From contig JANWHF010000029.1 in assembly GCA_025450555.1 (NCBI GenBank), forward strand, positions 1-14,711: 14,711 nt of DNA, read 5' to 3'. Shown piece after piece: positions 1 through 7,075 of this stretch. The translations under genes were made by a program, and so were the position numbers. The notes beneath the pieces were generated by a model. It saw only the letters and a list, made by a program, of their open reading frames with translations, was not told where the DNA came from and did no database searches. The number at the start of each line of letters is the position of its first letter. Within the stretch, counting starts at the first letter, position 1. The DNA is from Tepidisphaeraceae bacterium (GTDB lineage: Bacteria > Planctomycetota > Phycisphaerae > Tepidisphaerales > Tepidisphaeraceae).

Positions 1-1
1 A

Positions 2-499
2 GCGGGCCTGGTGCGCGATCACAGCCATCACTTTAAGGTGGCCAGCAAGGAACTGGGCGAGCAGATTGTTTCGCGGCAATCGGTGCAGGCGCGGCTGGCC
101 GATTCGGCGATGTGGGCTCATGCCTATTCCTGCACGCTCAGCCGGCTCGATTCGGATATCAAGAGCGGAAAGTCCGGCGCAGAATTTGAGCGCGACAAGG
201 CGGCGGCGGTTTATTTCATGAACATGGCCGCTACGGAAATTCATCGCTGCCACCATGATCTGTTTCATAACGACGATGATTCCATGCTGGCGGCCGCCAA
301 GGCGGCGCTGCACTGGAGCGATCAGCTCCCGAACAGCGAGTTTATCGTGCCCGAAGAATCGCCCAATGCCAAAGGCACGGGCAAGCGGCCGGTGCAGAAT
401 GGAATCAAGCAGTTTCCCGGCGACGATCGCCATAAAGGAAATGGCCATGCGGTTTCCGCTGGGAAGACGGTTTCGAATGCGAGAGGTAACGTACATTGA
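2..499 (+). CDS. C-terminal part of a probable acyl-CoA dehydrogenase (5' end outside window)
   Basis: The reading frame is open at the left edge and ends at TGA 497-499, so only about 165 C-terminal residues are visible. The segment is mainly helical and hydrophilic, with a stretch reading SRQSVQARLADSAMWAHAYS, then ALHWSDQLP and a polar tail. This looks like the auxiliary C-terminal helical domain of the large (about 600-residue) acyl-CoA dehydrogenases. No FAD-binding or catalytic Glu region lies inside the window, so the family call rests on overall resemblance and on the neighbourhood. In this setting it would oxidise the acyl-CoA made by the downstream 2-oxoacid dehydrogenase to a 2-enoyl-CoA, the substrate type of the carboxylase at 5379-7016. 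The next gene starts 45 bases later on the same strand, which suggests one operon. The last 20 or so residues are low in recognisable similarity. Confidence 0.5.
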   Translation, partial: AGLVRDHSHHFKVASKELGEQIVSRQSVQARLADSAMWAHAYSCTLSRLDSDIKSGKSGAEFERDKAAAVYFMNMAATEIHRCHHDLFHNDDDSMLAAAKAALHWSDQLPNSEFIVPEESPNAKGTGKRPVQNGIKQFPGDDRHKGNGHAVSAGKTVSNARGNVH

Positions 500-532
500 C
501 AACCAGCCAAGGCATGGAATGTGAATGCCTGG
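496..532 (+). promoter_or_regulatory. Possible internal promoter -35 and imperfect inverted repeat before E1alpha
   Basis: A perfect TTGACA (496-501) overlaps the stop codon of the preceding gene. The -10 candidates are poor: TGGAAT at 515-520 is too close and GTGAAT at 521-526 is 19 bases away. The same gap has an inverted repeat, AGGCAT (510-515) and ATGCCT (525-530) around a 9-base loop. It extends outward by two further pairs (CC 507-508, GG 531-532) if one A is bulged. The repeat ends just before the E1alpha Shine-Dalgarno (GGAGG, 534-538), so it could be an operator or an RNA hairpin. Both readings are inference. Confidence 0.25.
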
Positions 533-544
533 CGGAGGTGATCG

Positions 545-1699
545 ATGCCCAAAGAAGTCGTCTATAGCGCGCAAATCGAGCGGCTGCAGATCCTCGGGCC
601 CGACGGGTCTGTCGACGAGTCGCTGGCCCAGGGGACGCTGAGCGACGGCGACGTGAAATATCTCTATGAGCAGATGATCCTCTGCCGGGAGTTTGACGAG
701 GCGGCTTTCAAGCTTCAGCGCTCCGGCCGCATGGGCACCTTCCCGCAGAACAAGGGGCAGGAAGCCGCCACGCTGGGCGCAGCCAAGGCGCTTCGCAAAG
801 GCATCGATTACATCGTCCCCTACTATCGCGAGAACCCGGCCATGTTCCTGCATGGCCTGCCGATGCATTACGCCCTGCTGCACTGGATGGGCGACGAGCG
901 CGGCAACGCCATCCCCGCCAATCTTTCGATGAGCCCAATCTGCGTCGCGATCGGCGTGCAGACGCTGCATGCGGTGGGCATTGCCTGGGCATTCAAGCGG
1001 CGCAAGGAAGACCGCGCGGTCATCTGCTTCTTTGGCGATGGCGCCACCAGCACCGGCGATTTCCACGAGGCGATGAACTTCGCTTCGATCCTGAAGGTCC
1101 CGGTGGTGTTCTGCTGCCTCAATAACCAATGGGCGATCTCGACGCCCTGTGGCCATCAGTGCGCCTCAGAAACCTTCGCGCAAAAGGCGCTCGCGTATGG
1201 CATGCCGACCATCCAGGCGGATGGGAATGATCTATTTGCGATGTACAAGGTGACCAACGATGCGATGGAGCGCGCGAGAGCGGGTGGCGGGCCGAGCTTT
1301 ATCGAGGCGGTCACTTATCGATTGGGAGACCATACGACCGCCGACGACGCTCGAAGATATCGCCCTGCGGCGCAACTCGAGTCCGCGCTGAAGGTGGATC
1401 CGATCATCCGCACGCGAAAGTACCTGGAAGCAAAGAACCTGTGGGATGCAACGCAGCAGGCGGCCGCAGAAAAGAAGGCAAAGGGAATTGTGCATGATGT
1501 GATCGGCGTCGCAGAGAAGATGCCGCCGCAAAGTTCGGATGACATTTTCGATTACATGTATGCTGATCTTCCGCCCGAATTGCAGAAACAGAAGCAGACG
1601 CTTCGCACCGATTCGATCGGGATGGACCCGACGCAAGTCGGCCTGCAGCCGCCCAGGGAGCGGGACACGACCCGCGGAAAACCGATGAATGCGGAATGA
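545..1699 (+). CDS. Thiamine-dependent 2-oxoacid dehydrogenase E1 component, alpha subunit
   Basis: E1alpha of a pyruvate/branched-chain 2-oxoacid dehydrogenase complex. With E1beta it forms the thiamine-diphosphate enzyme that decarboxylates the 2-oxoacid and acylates the lipoyl group of E2 in the cytoplasm. The 384-residue length is normal for the family. The ThDP/Mg-binding motif is clear: GDGATSTGDFHEAMNFAS followed about 25 residues on by the NN pair before QWAISTP. The active-site loop RLGDHTTADDARRYR is also present. The start is well supported by GGAGG six bases upstream of ATG 545. E1beta and E2 follow on the same strand. The Bacillus-type PDH and BCKDH E1alpha proteins are too alike to separate by eye; the carboxylase and AtuA genes nearby favour a branched-chain substrate, so no gene symbol is given. 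Confidence 0.93.
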   Translation: MPKEVVYSAQIERLQILGPDGSVDESLAQGTLSDGDVKYLYEQMILCREFDEAAFKLQRSGRMGTFPQNKGQEAATLGAAKALRKGIDYIVPYYRENPAMFLHGLPMHYALLHWMGDERGNAIPANLSMSPICVAIGVQTLHAVGIAWAFKRRKEDRAVICFFGDGATSTGDFHEAMNFASILKVPVVFCCLNNQWAISTPCGHQCASETFAQKALAYGMPTIQADGNDLFAMYKVTNDAMERARAGGGPSFIEAVTYRLGDHTTADDARRYRPAAQLESALKVDPIIRTRKYLEAKNLWDATQQAAAEKKAKGIVHDVIGVAEKMPPQSSDDIFDYMYADLPPELQKQKQTLRTDSIGMDPTQVGLQPPRERDTTRGKPMNAE

Positions 1700-1718
1700 G
1701 GATATGTTGTATCTTGTC

Positions 1719-1764
1719 CACAGCCTGGAAGGCTGTGCCACGTAGCACAGGCTTCCAGCCTGTG
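1719..1764. repeat. REPIN-like paired hairpin between E1alpha and E1beta
   Basis: Two small hairpins stand 8 bases apart. The first is CACAGCC (1719-1725), loop TGGAA, GGCTGTG (1731-1737). The second is CACAGGC (1746-1752), loop TTCCA, GCCTGTG (1758-1764). The loops are exact reverse complements of each other, and the two 19-base halves are inverted copies with 17 of 19 positions matching; the two differences are compensated inside each hairpin. The element fills most of the 91-base gap within the operon. It shares the GTAGCACAG junction and CACAGCC stem with the element at 13884-13969. It resembles the dispersed REP/REPIN class, but copy number cannot be judged here. Confidence 0.8.
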
Positions 1765-1790
1765 ACATGCAGCCGCGATTGGAGCCCATC

Positions 1791-2765
1791 ATGGCAAAGC
1801 TCGATTTAGTCGCAGCAATCAATCAGGCCCTGGCGCAGGAGATGGAAGCCGACGAGCGCGTCATGCTCCTGGGGGAAGATATTGGCGTCAACGGCGGCGT
1901 CTTCCGCGTGACCGATGGTTTGCAGAAGCGCTTCGGCCCCGATCGCGTGGTCGATTCGCCTTTGAGTGAATCGGGAATCATCGGAACATCGATCGGACTT
2001 GCGATGGCCGGCATGCGGCCGGTGCCGGAGCTGCAATTCGAGGGCTTCATGGGGCCGGCTTATGACCAGATTGTGAACCAGGCCGCGCGTTGTCGATCGC
2101 GCACGCGCGGGGCGTTCACCTGTCCGCTGACCATTCGCGTACCCGTGGGCGGCGGCATTCATGCCCCGGAATTGCACAGCGATTCGCCCGAAGTGGTTTA
2201 TGTGCATACGCCGGGGTTGAAGGTGGTGATGCCTTCGCGGCCTTACGATGCGAAGGGATTGCTGATCAGCGCGATTCGGGATCCGGATCCGGTGATTTTT
2301 TTCGAGCCCAAGCGCGTCTATCGCGCGATCAAGGAAGAGGTGCCGGAGGAGTCGTATACGCTTCCGCTGGGTAAGGCGCAGGTGATTTCGGAAGGCTCCG
2401 ATTTGACCATGATTTCCTGGGGCGCGATGGTGAGCGTCTGCCTGGCGGCGCTGGATCAGATGCCTGAAGAGGCCAGCGTGGAGCTGATCGATCTTCAGAC
2501 GCTTAGTCCACTGGATGTGGAGACGATTACCAGGTCCGTCTGCAAGACCGGCCGGGCGGTGGTGGTACACGAGGCGCCTAAGACGGCCGGATTGGGCGCG
2601 GAGATTTCGAGCCTGATTCAGGAGCATTGCTTTCTGTCGCTCGAAGCGCCGGTCCAGCGGATCACCGGATTTGATACCTCGATGCCGTACTACAAACTGG
2701 AAAAACAGTACCTTCCTGACGAGGATCGGATTATGGCCGGCGTGCGGGATTGCCTGGCGTATTAG
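1791..2765 (+). CDS. 2-oxoacid dehydrogenase E1 component, beta subunit
   Basis: E1beta, partner of the preceding E1alpha. The beta subunit supplies the transketolase-like pyrimidine-binding and C-terminal domains of the alpha2beta2 enzyme. The product is 324 residues, the usual length. Family motifs are LGEDIG near residue 28, DSPLSESGIIG (containing the conserved cofactor-activating Glu), FEGFMGPAYDQIVNQAA, the HSDSPE active-site stretch, and VVMPSRPYDAKGLL. The C-terminal domain carries HEAPKTAGLGAEI. ATG 1791 is preferred because GGAG lies 8 bases upstream and the protein then begins MAKLDLVAAINQAL, as homologues do. An in-frame ATG at 1767 would start inside the region just beyond the upstream hairpin element and has no ribosome site. 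Substrate, pyruvate or branched-chain oxoacid, is not resolved from sequence. Confidence 0.94.
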   Translation: MAKLDLVAAINQALAQEMEADERVMLLGEDIGVNGGVFRVTDGLQKRFGPDRVVDSPLSESGIIGTSIGLAMAGMRPVPELQFEGFMGPAYDQIVNQAARCRSRTRGAFTCPLTIRVPVGGGIHAPELHSDSPEVVYVHTPGLKVVMPSRPYDAKGLLISAIRDPDPVIFFEPKRVYRAIKEEVPEESYTLPLGKAQVISEGSDLTMISWGAMVSVCLAALDQMPEEASVELIDLQTLSPLDVETITRSVCKTGRAVVVHEAPKTAGLGAEISSLIQEHCFLSLEAPVQRITGFDTSMPYYKLEKQYLPDEDRIMAGVRDCLAY

Positions 2766-2778
2766 TACAAAGACATTT

Positions 2779-2946
2779 TCACCACGGAGGCACGGAGACA
2801 CGGAGGCGTAGTTCTGCTGTAATGAGCGCTGCTGCAAGAGGCGTTTTTTAAGTGAAGAGATGAACGCAAATAAAAACAGGATCAATCGGCGTCCCCCGCA
2901 ACGGTCCTTACTTCAGGAGAACCCGGCCTCCGTGTCTCCGTGGTGA
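2779..2946. repeat. MITE-like element with long terminal inverted repeats between E1beta and E2
   Basis: The left arm (2779-2807) begins TCACCACGGAG and contains three tandem copies of the octamer ACGGAGRC. The right arm (2926-2946) is its reverse complement with two copies: the 21-base right arm matches the left arm exactly once one octamer is removed. Short flanking matches (CATTT before, AAATG after) may extend the repeat. The 118-base interior has no convincing ORF; it includes a T6 run near 2845 without a clear stem before it, so I do not call a terminator. CCACGGAGACACGGAG-type sequences are dispersed repeats in many environmental bacteria (recalled, not searched). The element sits inside the E1-E2 operon. 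Confidence 0.75.
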
Positions 2947-2970
2947 TTAAATGATTGAACCGAGGACTTC

Positions 2971-4314
2971 ATGGTAGCGCGGCGAAGCGGAAACCCGAAT
3001 GATTTTTGCCTGCCTGACCTGGGGGAGGGGCTGGAGGAGGCGGAGCTGATCGAATGGGTCGTTCACGTGGGCCAGCAGGTCGAGGAAAACGACATGCTGG
3101 CAAAAATGGAAACTGCGAAGGCACTTGTTGAAGTGCCCAGCCCGCGCGCGGGGACGATTGTGGAATTGCATGGAAAGCCGGGCGAGTCGATCAAGGTGGG
3201 CGCGCCGCTGGTGACGTTTCGAGATGAATCGGAAGCGCCGGTTGAACTGGAAGTTTCCCGCAGCACTTCGACCGGTGGGAATGGAAATAAAGCCGGGGTC
3301 GAGACCAGCGCCCCAGCCCGTGATGCTGGCACCGTCGTCGGCTCCTTGATGGAAAACGAAGAGCATGGAAAAGTTCGTGCCGCTCCGGCGGTGCGCAGGC
3401 TCGCGCGCGACCTCGGCGTCGAAATCGACACAATTCATGGCACCGGCATCGGCGGGCGGGTGACGCGCGCGGATGTGGAAGCCATCGCCGGGCAGCAGCA
3501 GCCGGCGCAGGCCATCGCAGCGCCAGCCAAACCCAAGCCTCAACCGGCTCCCGAGCCAAAGCCCGCTCAACCCATGCTTCGATCCGCTGCCGACTCGGGC
3601 GACAGCCTGCGAATTCCGTTGCGAGGCGTTCGCCGAACAATATCGGAGCGGCTTCGTCACAGCGTCAATCATGCCATCCATTACACGGTCATGGACGAAG
3701 CCGATGTGTCGGCGCTCGATGAACTTCGCCGCAAGCTGATGGCAGCCAGCAATGAAAAGATCAGCTTCCTGCCGTTTGTCGCGTTCGCGGTGTGTCGCGT
3801 GCTGGGCGGAAAGCTCGGCCAGCAGTATCGCAAGCTCAACTCAACCGTCGATGACGAGCGGCAGGAAATCGTTCAGCATCGGCCGGTGCACCTGGGCATT
3901 GCCACCGACACCGAAAATGGGCTGATGGTGCCGGTGATTCGCAATGCCGATCAGATGGGTGTGCTGGAAATCAGCCGGCACATCGCCCGCCTCGCGCAGG
4001 CCGCCCGACAGCGAACGATTCCACCCAATGAGCTGAGCGGCTCGACCTTTACCATCAGCAATTTCGGATCGCTTGGCGGACGATTTGGTACGCCGATCAT
4101 CAACTATCCCGAGGCAGGGATTCTTGCCGTCGGTCGGGCGCGTGAGGGCGTGGTCGTTCGACGCGGAATGCTGGGTGTGGGCAAGCTGCTGCCCCTGAGT
4201 TTGTCGGCCGATCATCGCGTCATCGACGGCGCGACGTCCGCGACGGCTCTGGCCAAAATCATGGAACTGCTCCAGACGCCCGATGAACTGCTTCCCGCGG
4301 CCAGGCAAGATTGA
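2971..4314 (+). CDS. Dihydrolipoamide acyltransferase (E2) of the 2-oxoacid dehydrogenase complex
   Basis: E2 core enzyme: it carries the acyl group on lipoyl-lysine and transfers it to CoA. Three domains are visible in 447 residues. The lipoyl domain (about 10-84) has the lipoylation site METAKALVEVP with Lys50. The peripheral subunit-binding domain (about 135-172) has APAVRRLARDLGV and GTGIGGRVTRADV. An Ala/Pro/Lys-rich linker (about 175-205) leads to the catalytic acyltransferase domain, which ends with SADHRVIDGA (catalytic His415, Asp419). ETAKA in place of the commoner ETDKA recalls actinobacterial BkdC-type E2 proteins and mildly favours a branched-chain substrate. The start ATG 2971 has GAGGA 4 bases upstream. 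One lipoyl domain is normal for this type. E3 is not encoded in the window, so a shared dihydrolipoamide dehydrogenase elsewhere is expected. Confidence 0.94.
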   Translation: MVARRSGNPNDFCLPDLGEGLEEAELIEWVVHVGQQVEENDMLAKMETAKALVEVPSPRAGTIVELHGKPGESIKVGAPLVTFRDESEAPVELEVSRSTSTGGNGNKAGVETSAPARDAGTVVGSLMENEEHGKVRAAPAVRRLARDLGVEIDTIHGTGIGGRVTRADVEAIAGQQQPAQAIAAPAKPKPQPAPEPKPAQPMLRSAADSGDSLRIPLRGVRRTISERLRHSVNHAIHYTVMDEADVSALDELRRKLMAASNEKISFLPFVAFAVCRVLGGKLGQQYRKLNSTVDDERQEIVQHRPVHLGIATDTENGLMVPVIRNADQMGVLEISRHIARLAQAARQRTIPPNELSGSTFTISNFGSLGGRFGTPIINYPEAGILAVGRAREGVVVRRGMLGVGKLLPLSLSADHRVIDGATSATALAKIMELLQTPDELLPAARQD

Positions 4315-4332
4315 TCCGCGATCCTCGCACCC

Positions 4333-5382
4333 ATGCCGATACAACCTCCTCAATCTTCCTCCGGTCGCGAGCCGCAATCGTTCCTGCAGCGGGCCATTGA
4401 CCAATCGGCTGCTGCTCCGAAGAGGCCGCGATATCGGTGGAAGCTGCTGCGCGCGGGCCGATTGCTCCTGGACGGTGGATCGATGTTTGGGGTCGTGCCC
4501 AAGGCGCTGTGGGGCCGAAATATTCAAAGCGATGCCCAGGGGCGTATTACGCTGGGCCACAATTGTCTCCTGCTGGAGGCGGTTGATCCAAAGAGCGCGG
4601 GCATTCGCAATGCAGTCATCGAAGTGGGTAGCGGCGATCCATTGAAATATGACGAAAAATTCCGCCAGATCTTCGGCCTCGGTGATGAGTGGATCATAAC
4701 CGCCCTGCGCGATGCCGGGACAAGCTGCGACGAGATCGATCACGTCATCGTCACACATCTTCATTTCGATCACGCAGGCGGACTGACTCGCCGCGCCCAG
4801 CCCGGCGAGCTTGCCGACTGGATTGGCCCCGGTGGCCTTGGCGTGAAGCTGACTTTTCCAAAGGCCACGCTCTGGGCGGACAGCCGGGAATGGGATGACG
4901 CGATCGCCAATCGCTCGGTGATGACGCGCACGTATCTTCGCGAGCATCTGGAGCCGATCCGGGAGCGATTGAGTTTCATTGAATCCCCGCCACCCTTTGC
5001 CGCGGGCCATCTTCCACAGCGGGATGAGTTGCCCACCACGCGCGTGCTCGATCGTCAAACGGAATTTCTGCCCGGCCTGTTCGCATTCAACGTGCCGGGC
5101 CATACGTGGGGACAGCAGGCCATCAGCTTCACCGACGATCGCGGCCAAACAGTCGTCTTCGTCCCGGATTTGATTCCCACGGCTCATCACGTCGGGTCGG
5201 CCTACAACATGGCCTACGATGTGGAGCCGTTTATCAGCACCGTCAGCCGGCATTGGTTTCTGGAAGAGGCGTCGGCGGGAAACTGGGTGCTGGTGCTGGA
5301 TCATGAGCCTGGCCATGCAGTCTTTCGCGCGAGGGCCGATGCCAAGGGATGGTACGAATTGGTCCCGGAGCAAATGCAATGA
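4333..5382 (+). CDS. Metallo-beta-lactamase-fold hydrolase
   Basis: A 349-residue MBL-fold enzyme with a full set of metal ligands: the HxHxDH motif THLHFDHAGG (His142, His144, Asp146, His147), then His257 in PGHTWGQQ, Asp279 in VPDLIP and His324 in LDHEPGH. This is the dinuclear site used by glyoxalase II, lactonases, thioesterase-like and other hydrolases of the fold, so activity is likely but the substrate is not readable. There is no signal peptide, so it is probably cytoplasmic. The N-terminal 40 residues are polar and Pro/Ser/Arg-rich. It starts 18 bases after E2 without an obvious ribosome site and overlaps the carboxylase gene by four bases (ATGA at 5379), so it is almost surely co-transcribed. 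In this setting a hydrolase for a CoA thioester or a pathway intermediate is a reasonable guess, no more. Confidence 0.85.
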   Translation: MPIQPPQSSSGREPQSFLQRAIDQSAAAPKRPRYRWKLLRAGRLLLDGGSMFGVVPKALWGRNIQSDAQGRITLGHNCLLLEAVDPKSAGIRNAVIEVGSGDPLKYDEKFRQIFGLGDEWIITALRDAGTSCDEIDHVIVTHLHFDHAGGLTRRAQPGELADWIGPGGLGVKLTFPKATLWADSREWDDAIANRSVMTRTYLREHLEPIRERLSFIESPPPFAAGHLPQRDELPTTRVLDRQTEFLPGLFAFNVPGHTWGQQAISFTDDRGQTVVFVPDLIPTAHHVGSAYNMAYDVEPFISTVSRHWFLEEASAGNWVLVLDHEPGHAVFRARADAKGWYELVPEQMQ

Positions 5383-7016
5383 CGCGAGCCGCAAAGAAAA
5401 ATGGTTCACCGCAGACGCACGATGAACTCGCGACCCTGCGCTCCACCACCGAGCAGGTGATGTCCGAGGAAACGCACCTTCGCGAAGGCGGCGGCGAAGC
5501 GGGTCATGCCCGTCAGCGCAAACTCGGGCGGCTATCGGTTCGCCAGCGCATCGATCACCTGATCGATCATCCGTCAAGCTTCCTTGAAATTGGTCTCTGG
5601 TCGGCCTGGAAGATGTACCCGCAAGCCGGAGCCGTGCCAGCAGCCGGCGTGGTCATTGGTGTCGGAACAATCTCCGGCCGGCGGTGCATGATCGTGGCCA
5701 ATGACGCGACGGTAAAAGCCGGGGCGTTTTTCCCTGCGACGTGCAAGAAGGTTCTGCGGGCGCAGAAGATCGCCGCGCGCTGCAATCTGCCGCTGGTTTA
5801 TTTGGTTGATTCGGCCGGGGTTTATCTGCCGATGCAGGATGAAATTTTTCCCGATGAAGATGACTTTGGCCGGATTTTCCGCAATAACGCCGTCCTCTCG
5901 GCCATGGGCGTGCCACAATACGCGGCCATCATGGGCAATTGCGTGGCCGGCGGGGCATATCTCCCGGTGTTGTGCGACAAGCTGCTCATGACCTCCGGCA
6001 GCGAACTGTATCTGGCCGGCCCCGCGCTGGTGAAAGCAGCGACCGGGCAGGTCGTCGATGCCGAAGAACTGGGTGGCGCGACCATGCACGCCCGTATCAG
6101 CGGGACGATCGACTTCGAGGAGCCCAGCGACGAAGCCTGCCTCGAGCGGTTGCGATCGCTGGTTGATCTGCTGCCTGCGGAAACGCAAAGTGTCACATCC
6201 GCCCTGACCGCTCGCGATCCGCAGGACCTTTATGATCTAGTCAGCCACGATGGACGCACACCTTATGACATGCGCGATGTTTTGGCCTGCATCGTCGATG
6301 TTTCTTCGATGTCTGAATACAAGGCCGAGTATGGAAAATCACTGATCTGCGCCTATGCCGCCGTTGGCGGGCAGAAGGTCGGCATCGTCGCGAACCAACG
6401 CCACCCCATTAAATCAGCACAAGGCCAACTGCAGATTGGCGGCGTGATTTACGATGACAGCGCAGACAAAGCCGCGCGATTCGTCATGGATTGCAACCAG
6501 ACCGGCCTGCCGATCCTGTTTTTCCAGGATGTGCTGGGCTTCATGGTTGGGCGCGAGGCCGAGCAGCATGGCATCATTCGCAGCGGCGCGAAGCTCGTGA
6601 ACGCGGTCAGCAACTCCACCGTTCCAAAAATCACCGTCATCGTCGGCGGGTCATTTGGGGCGGGGAATTATGCCTTGTGTGGCAAGGCCTTCGATCCGGT
6701 TTTCATTTTCGCATGGCCCAGCGCGCGCTATGCGGTGATGGGAGCTGAGCAGGCAACCGGTACGCTGGTCACTCTTCGCCAGCGGCAGGCGGAGCGCGAA
6801 GGTACTAAGTTTTCCGATGAAGAGCTCGACAAGCTTCGCCAGCGAACGATCGCGGACTATCAATCACAGACTGACATCCGCTACGGCGCCGCGCGCGGCT
6901 GGGTGGATGCCATCATCGAGCCGCACACGACCCGGCAAGTGCTGATGGATGCCCTGGCCGTCGCAACTCGGCCGGCTCCCAAGGGTGGGTTACGCATGGG
7001 GGTCTTGCAAGTCTAA
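5379..7016 (+). CDS. Acyl-CoA carboxylase carboxyltransferase (beta) subunit, methylcrotonyl/geranyl-CoA type
   Basis: Carboxyltransferase subunit of a biotin-dependent acyl-CoA carboxylase, moving CO2 from carboxybiotin to an acyl- or enoyl-CoA. The 545-residue length fits MCCase beta. Signature stretches are DSAGVYLPMQDEIFPDEDDF (from Asp144) with FGRIFRNNA, the N-half oxyanion loop VAGGAY (189-194), and the C-half loop GGSFGAGNYALCG (from 423). The LPMQDEIFPDE and FGAGNYALCG patterns point to methylcrotonyl- or geranyl-CoA carboxylase beta (LiuB/AtuC-like) more than to propionyl-CoA carboxylase beta. The start ATG 5379 overlaps the upstream stop (ATGA) and has CGGAG 8 bases upstream. The biotin carboxylase/BCCP subunit is not in the window, so the holoenzyme must draw on a gene elsewhere. 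The two AtuA genes follow. Confidence 0.92.
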   Translation: MTRAAKKNGSPQTHDELATLRSTTEQVMSEETHLREGGGEAGHARQRKLGRLSVRQRIDHLIDHPSSFLEIGLWSAWKMYPQAGAVPAAGVVIGVGTISGRRCMIVANDATVKAGAFFPATCKKVLRAQKIAARCNLPLVYLVDSAGVYLPMQDEIFPDEDDFGRIFRNNAVLSAMGVPQYAAIMGNCVAGGAYLPVLCDKLLMTSGSELYLAGPALVKAATGQVVDAEELGGATMHARISGTIDFEEPSDEACLERLRSLVDLLPAETQSVTSALTARDPQDLYDLVSHDGRTPYDMRDVLACIVDVSSMSEYKAEYGKSLICAYAAVGGQKVGIVANQRHPIKSAQGQLQIGGVIYDDSADKAARFVMDCNQTGLPILFFQDVLGFMVGREAEQHGIIRSGAKLVNAVSNSTVPKITVIVGGSFGAGNYALCGKAFDPVFIFAWPSARYAVMGAEQATGTLVTLRQRQAEREGTKFSDEELDKLRQRTIADYQSQTDIRYGAARGWVDAIIEPHTTRQVLMDALAVATRPAPKGGLRMGVLQV

Positions 7017-7044
7017 GCCTCACGTCCGATCGGAAGGAGCAGTC

Positions 7045-7071
7045 ATGATCGAATTAGGAGGCGCCAATTAG
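7045..7071 (+). other. Eight-codon upstream ORF (possible leader or coupling peptide)
   Basis: ATG 7045 to TAG 7069-7071 encodes MIELGGAN and has a strong AAGGAG (7034-7039) 5 bases upstream. Within it lies AGGAGG (7056-7061), which is 14 bases from ATG 7076 of the AtuA gene, too far for an ideal site. Translation of the mini-ORF ends 4 bases before that ATG, so re-initiation is possible. There is no independent evidence that the peptide is made. Confidence 0.2.
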
Positions 7072-7075
7072 CAGC

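Noticed and set aside
1767..1790. Earlier start for E1beta at ATG 1767
   Set aside because: It has no ribosome site and adds eight residues not expected in the family; ATG 1791 has GGAG at 8 bases.
2843..2852. T6 run as an intrinsic terminator after E1beta
   Set aside because: No stable GC-rich stem directly precedes it, and E2 must still be expressed with E1.
1806..2885. A 359-codon open frame on the - strand opposite E1beta
   Set aside because: E1beta is unmistakable on the + strand; the antisense frame begins in the repeat element at 2779-2946 and shows no family motifs.
545..4314. Firm assignment of E1/E2 as pyruvate dehydrogenase (pdhABC)
   Set aside because: E1 motifs fit both pyruvate and branched-chain enzymes; the E2 ETAKA motif and the pathway context lean to branched-chain, but not decisively.
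5349..5378. GTG/ATG-like earlier start for the carboxyltransferase inside the MBL gene
   Set aside because: The ATGA overlap at 5379 with CGGAG at 8 bases is a standard coupled start.
3841..5577. A 578-codon open frame on the - strand across the E2, MBL and carboxylase genes
   Set aside because: The + strand here carries three proteins with intact catalytic motifs. The - strand translation is rich in Arg/His/Gln without recognisable domains, as expected for antisense frames in GC-rich coding DNA.
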